Source: Paragemmobacter straminiformis
Lineage (GTDB): Bacteria > Pseudomonadota > Alphaproteobacteria > Rhodobacterales > Rhodobacteraceae
NCBI RefSeq assembly: GCF_014243445.1
Contig: NZ_JACLQD010000005.1
Coordinates: forward strand, 124,001-188,000
Direction of reading: 5' to 3'
Length of the DNA stretch: 64,000 bases
Shown: piece by piece, positions 62,885 through 64,000 of the stretch
Position numbering within the stretch: position 1 is the first letter of the stretch
Layout: each line of letters opens with the position of its first letter
Made by a program: the position numbers and the translations under genes
Notes under the pieces: model-generated
Databases searched by the model: none
The model's input: the letters and a program-made list of their open reading frames with translations, nothing else
Told to the model about the DNA's origin: nothing

Positions 62885-63129
62885 TTGTCACGCAGGTAAT
62901 CGAGGACGGGTTGGTTGATTTCGCGGCGGCGGTTCAGGCTTTCCATCACCTCCTCCATCGTGGCGTAGCGGCCTTCGGTCTTGCCCACCGCTTCGGCGGG
63001 GACGATGTAGCCGACGAGGGCCGAGTTCTTCAGGATCGCCACGGGTTGGCCATTGGCGCGGTCAAAGACCTTTTGCGGCTCGCGCAACTCGGTCATGGTG
63101 CAGATGTTCGGCGTGGCGAGGCGGGTCAT
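62881..63129 (-). CDS. phd: Phd/YefM-type antitoxin
   Basis: 82-aa antitoxin and operon repressor. The N-terminal DNA-binding part contains TMTELREPQKVFDRANGQPV and AILKNSALVGYIVPAEAVG (Phd fold). The C-terminal tail MEEVMESLNRRREINQPVLD would neutralise Doc. The ATG ending at 63129 has AAGGGAG eight bases upstream. Upstream, GAATATACATTC (about 63168) is an AT-rich near-palindrome that is a likely autoregulatory site. A four-base overlap links it to doc. Confidence 0.88.
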   Translation of the reverse strand: MTRLATPNICTMTELREPQKVFDRANGQPVAILKNSALVGYIVPAEAVGKTEGRYATMEEVMESLNRRREINQPVLDYLRDK

Positions 63130-63202
63130 CAGCGGCTCCCTTTGACGGATGTGCAATTGAATATACATTCTGGCGCGCAATTTTCCAAGGGAGGGATCGA
63201 GG

Positions 63203-64000
63203 ATGCGGGTTCTGTTCACGGGCGGGTCGGGGAAGGCTGGCAAATATGTGGTCGCCTATCTGGCGGCGGCGGGGCATCGGGTGCTGAACGTAGACCGCGT
63301 GCCGCTGCGGCATCCGGGGGTGGCGGACCTGATCGCGGATATCACCGACAGCGGCCAGATGTTCAACGCGATGAGCGCCTATGCCGGTGACGACGAGATG
63401 GAGGATGGCAAGGGGCATCGGCCCTTTGACGCGGTGGTGCATTTCGCGGCCATTCCCGCGCTGAAGATCGCGCCGGACAACGAGACCTACCGCGTCAACG
63501 TCATGGGCACCTACAACGTGATCGAGGCGGCGGTGAAGATGGGCATCCGCAAGATCATCGTGGCGTCATCCGAGACGACCTACGGGGTCTGTTTCAGTGA
63601 CGGGGTGGTGGACCCGAAGGTGCTGCCGCTCGAGGAGGATTACCCGATCGACCCGATGGACAGCTATGGCATGTCGAAGAAGGTGAACGAGGCCACGGCG
63701 CAGAGTTTCCAGCGGCGGTCGGGGGCCGATATCTATGCGTTGCGGATCGGCAATGTGATCGAGCCGCATGAATACGCAACGGTCTTTCCGCCGCTGAAGG
63801 ACAATCCGGGGCTGCGGCGGCGGATCACCTTTAGCTACATCGACGCGCGGGATCTGGGGCAGATCGTGGACCTGTGCCTGAAGAAGGACGGATTGGGCTG
63901 GCAGGTGTTCAACGCCTGCAACGACACCAATTCCGTGCCGCAGGAGAATGGGGAGTTGCTGGCGCGGTTCTTTCCGAACGTGCCCCTGTCGCGGCCTGTG
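63203..64000 (+). CDS. NAD-dependent epimerase/dehydratase (3' end outside window)
   Basis: Extended short-chain dehydrogenase, at least 266 residues, continuing past the right edge. The nucleotide-binding start is MRVLFTGGSGKAGKYVVAYL (GxxGxxG), followed by HFAAIPALKIAPDNETYRVN, VASSETTYGVCFSDGVVDPK and the catalytic YGMSKK (Tyr 155, Lys 159). It probably acts on a nucleotide sugar or sugar acid; relatives in Rhodobacteraceae include uronate dehydrogenases. GGGAGGG precedes the ATG. It is divergent from phd-doc. Confidence 0.9.
   Translation, partial: MRVLFTGGSGKAGKYVVAYLAAAGHRVLNVDRVPLRHPGVADLIADITDSGQMFNAMSAYAGDDEMEDGKGHRPFDAVVHFAAIPALKIAPDNETYRVNVMGTYNVIEAAVKMGIRKIIVASSETTYGVCFSDGVVDPKVLPLEEDYPIDPMDSYGMSKKVNEATAQSFQRRSGADIYALRIGNVIEPHEYATVFPPLKDNPGLRRRITFSYIDARDLGQIVDLCLKKDGLGWQVFNACNDTNSVPQENGELLARFFPNVPLSRPV

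Overview
This is a GC-rich window from an alphaproteobacterium, almost certainly order Rhodobacterales, family Rhodobacteraceae. The main clues are a suc operon interrupted by small membrane-protein genes, frcBCA with a divergent ROK regulator, a TIGR02300 (FYDLN) protein, a short ProS, HdaA, PleD, an alphaproteobacterial GAAC-N7-GAAC SOS box and very high third-position GC. It looks chromosomal and mostly housekeeping. I see no prophage, IS transposase, integrase, rRNA operon or CRISPR array.

Layout. 0-4.5 kb: Mrp-type Na+/H+ antiporter genes (mrpA/B fusion, mrpC, partial mrpD; minus strand). 4.7-9.1 kb: ROK repressor divergent from a fructose-type ABC importer (frcB, frcC, frcA), with a hairpin after frcB and a strong terminator after frcA. 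9.2-15.4 kb: EamA transporter, adenine deaminase, ExoD-like protein, tRNA-Ala(GGC), FYDLN protein, YgjP-like metallopeptidase and a GntR regulator. 15.6-24.5 kb: minus-strand 2-oxoglutarate dehydrogenase/succinyl-CoA synthetase cluster sucC-(109 aa)-sucD-(45 aa)-sucA-sucB-(MAPEG)-lpd. This cluster contains a newly noted 45-codon gene and has a perfect 12-bp inverted repeat upstream of sucC. 24.7-34.0 kb: methyltransferase, two aldo/keto reductases, metG, cytochrome b561/YceI pair, desaturase divergent from an XRE regulator, and two lipoproteins. 34.1-43.8 kb: SOS-box-controlled orphan imuA-like gene, second EamA transporter, NUDIX and DUF983 genes, an EF-hand/ECF sigma/membrane protein/metal-sensor cluster, PleD diguanylate cyclase, DUF3572, HAD phosphatase and an MttB-family methyltransferase. 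44.1-51.8 kb: tightly packed EEP and TerB-DnaJ genes, the GNAT-VOC-ppx chain, ppk1 and a DUF2087 gene. 52.0-58.2 kb: hdaA-perM, proS, lolC/E-lolD and a lipoprotein cytochrome c. 58.3-63.1 kb: two type II toxin-antitoxin modules (brnTA and phd-doc) on either side of parE, a truncated brnT copy and an 89-bp tandem repeat. The window ends inside an NAD-dependent epimerase gene.

Functional links seen within the window are: sugar uptake and its local repressor; the complete OGDH complex (E1, E2, E3) plus both subunits of succinyl-CoA synthetase; polyphosphate synthesis (ppk1) and degradation (ppx); LolCDE-type lipoprotein export; and replication control (hdaA, parE).

The least ordinary content is in the non-coding DNA: a dispersed GAGTATTTGGGCAAGG element (about eight copies), a family of trinucleotide-loop hairpins (four clustered at 13.87-13.97 kb), two long compound inverted repeats flanking the 3' end of the suc cluster, and helically phased GATGCAC repeats upstream of mrpA and lpd. 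I found no clearly novel defence or biosynthetic system. These repeats, the small suc-operon proteins and the orphan SOS-controlled imuA are the best leads.
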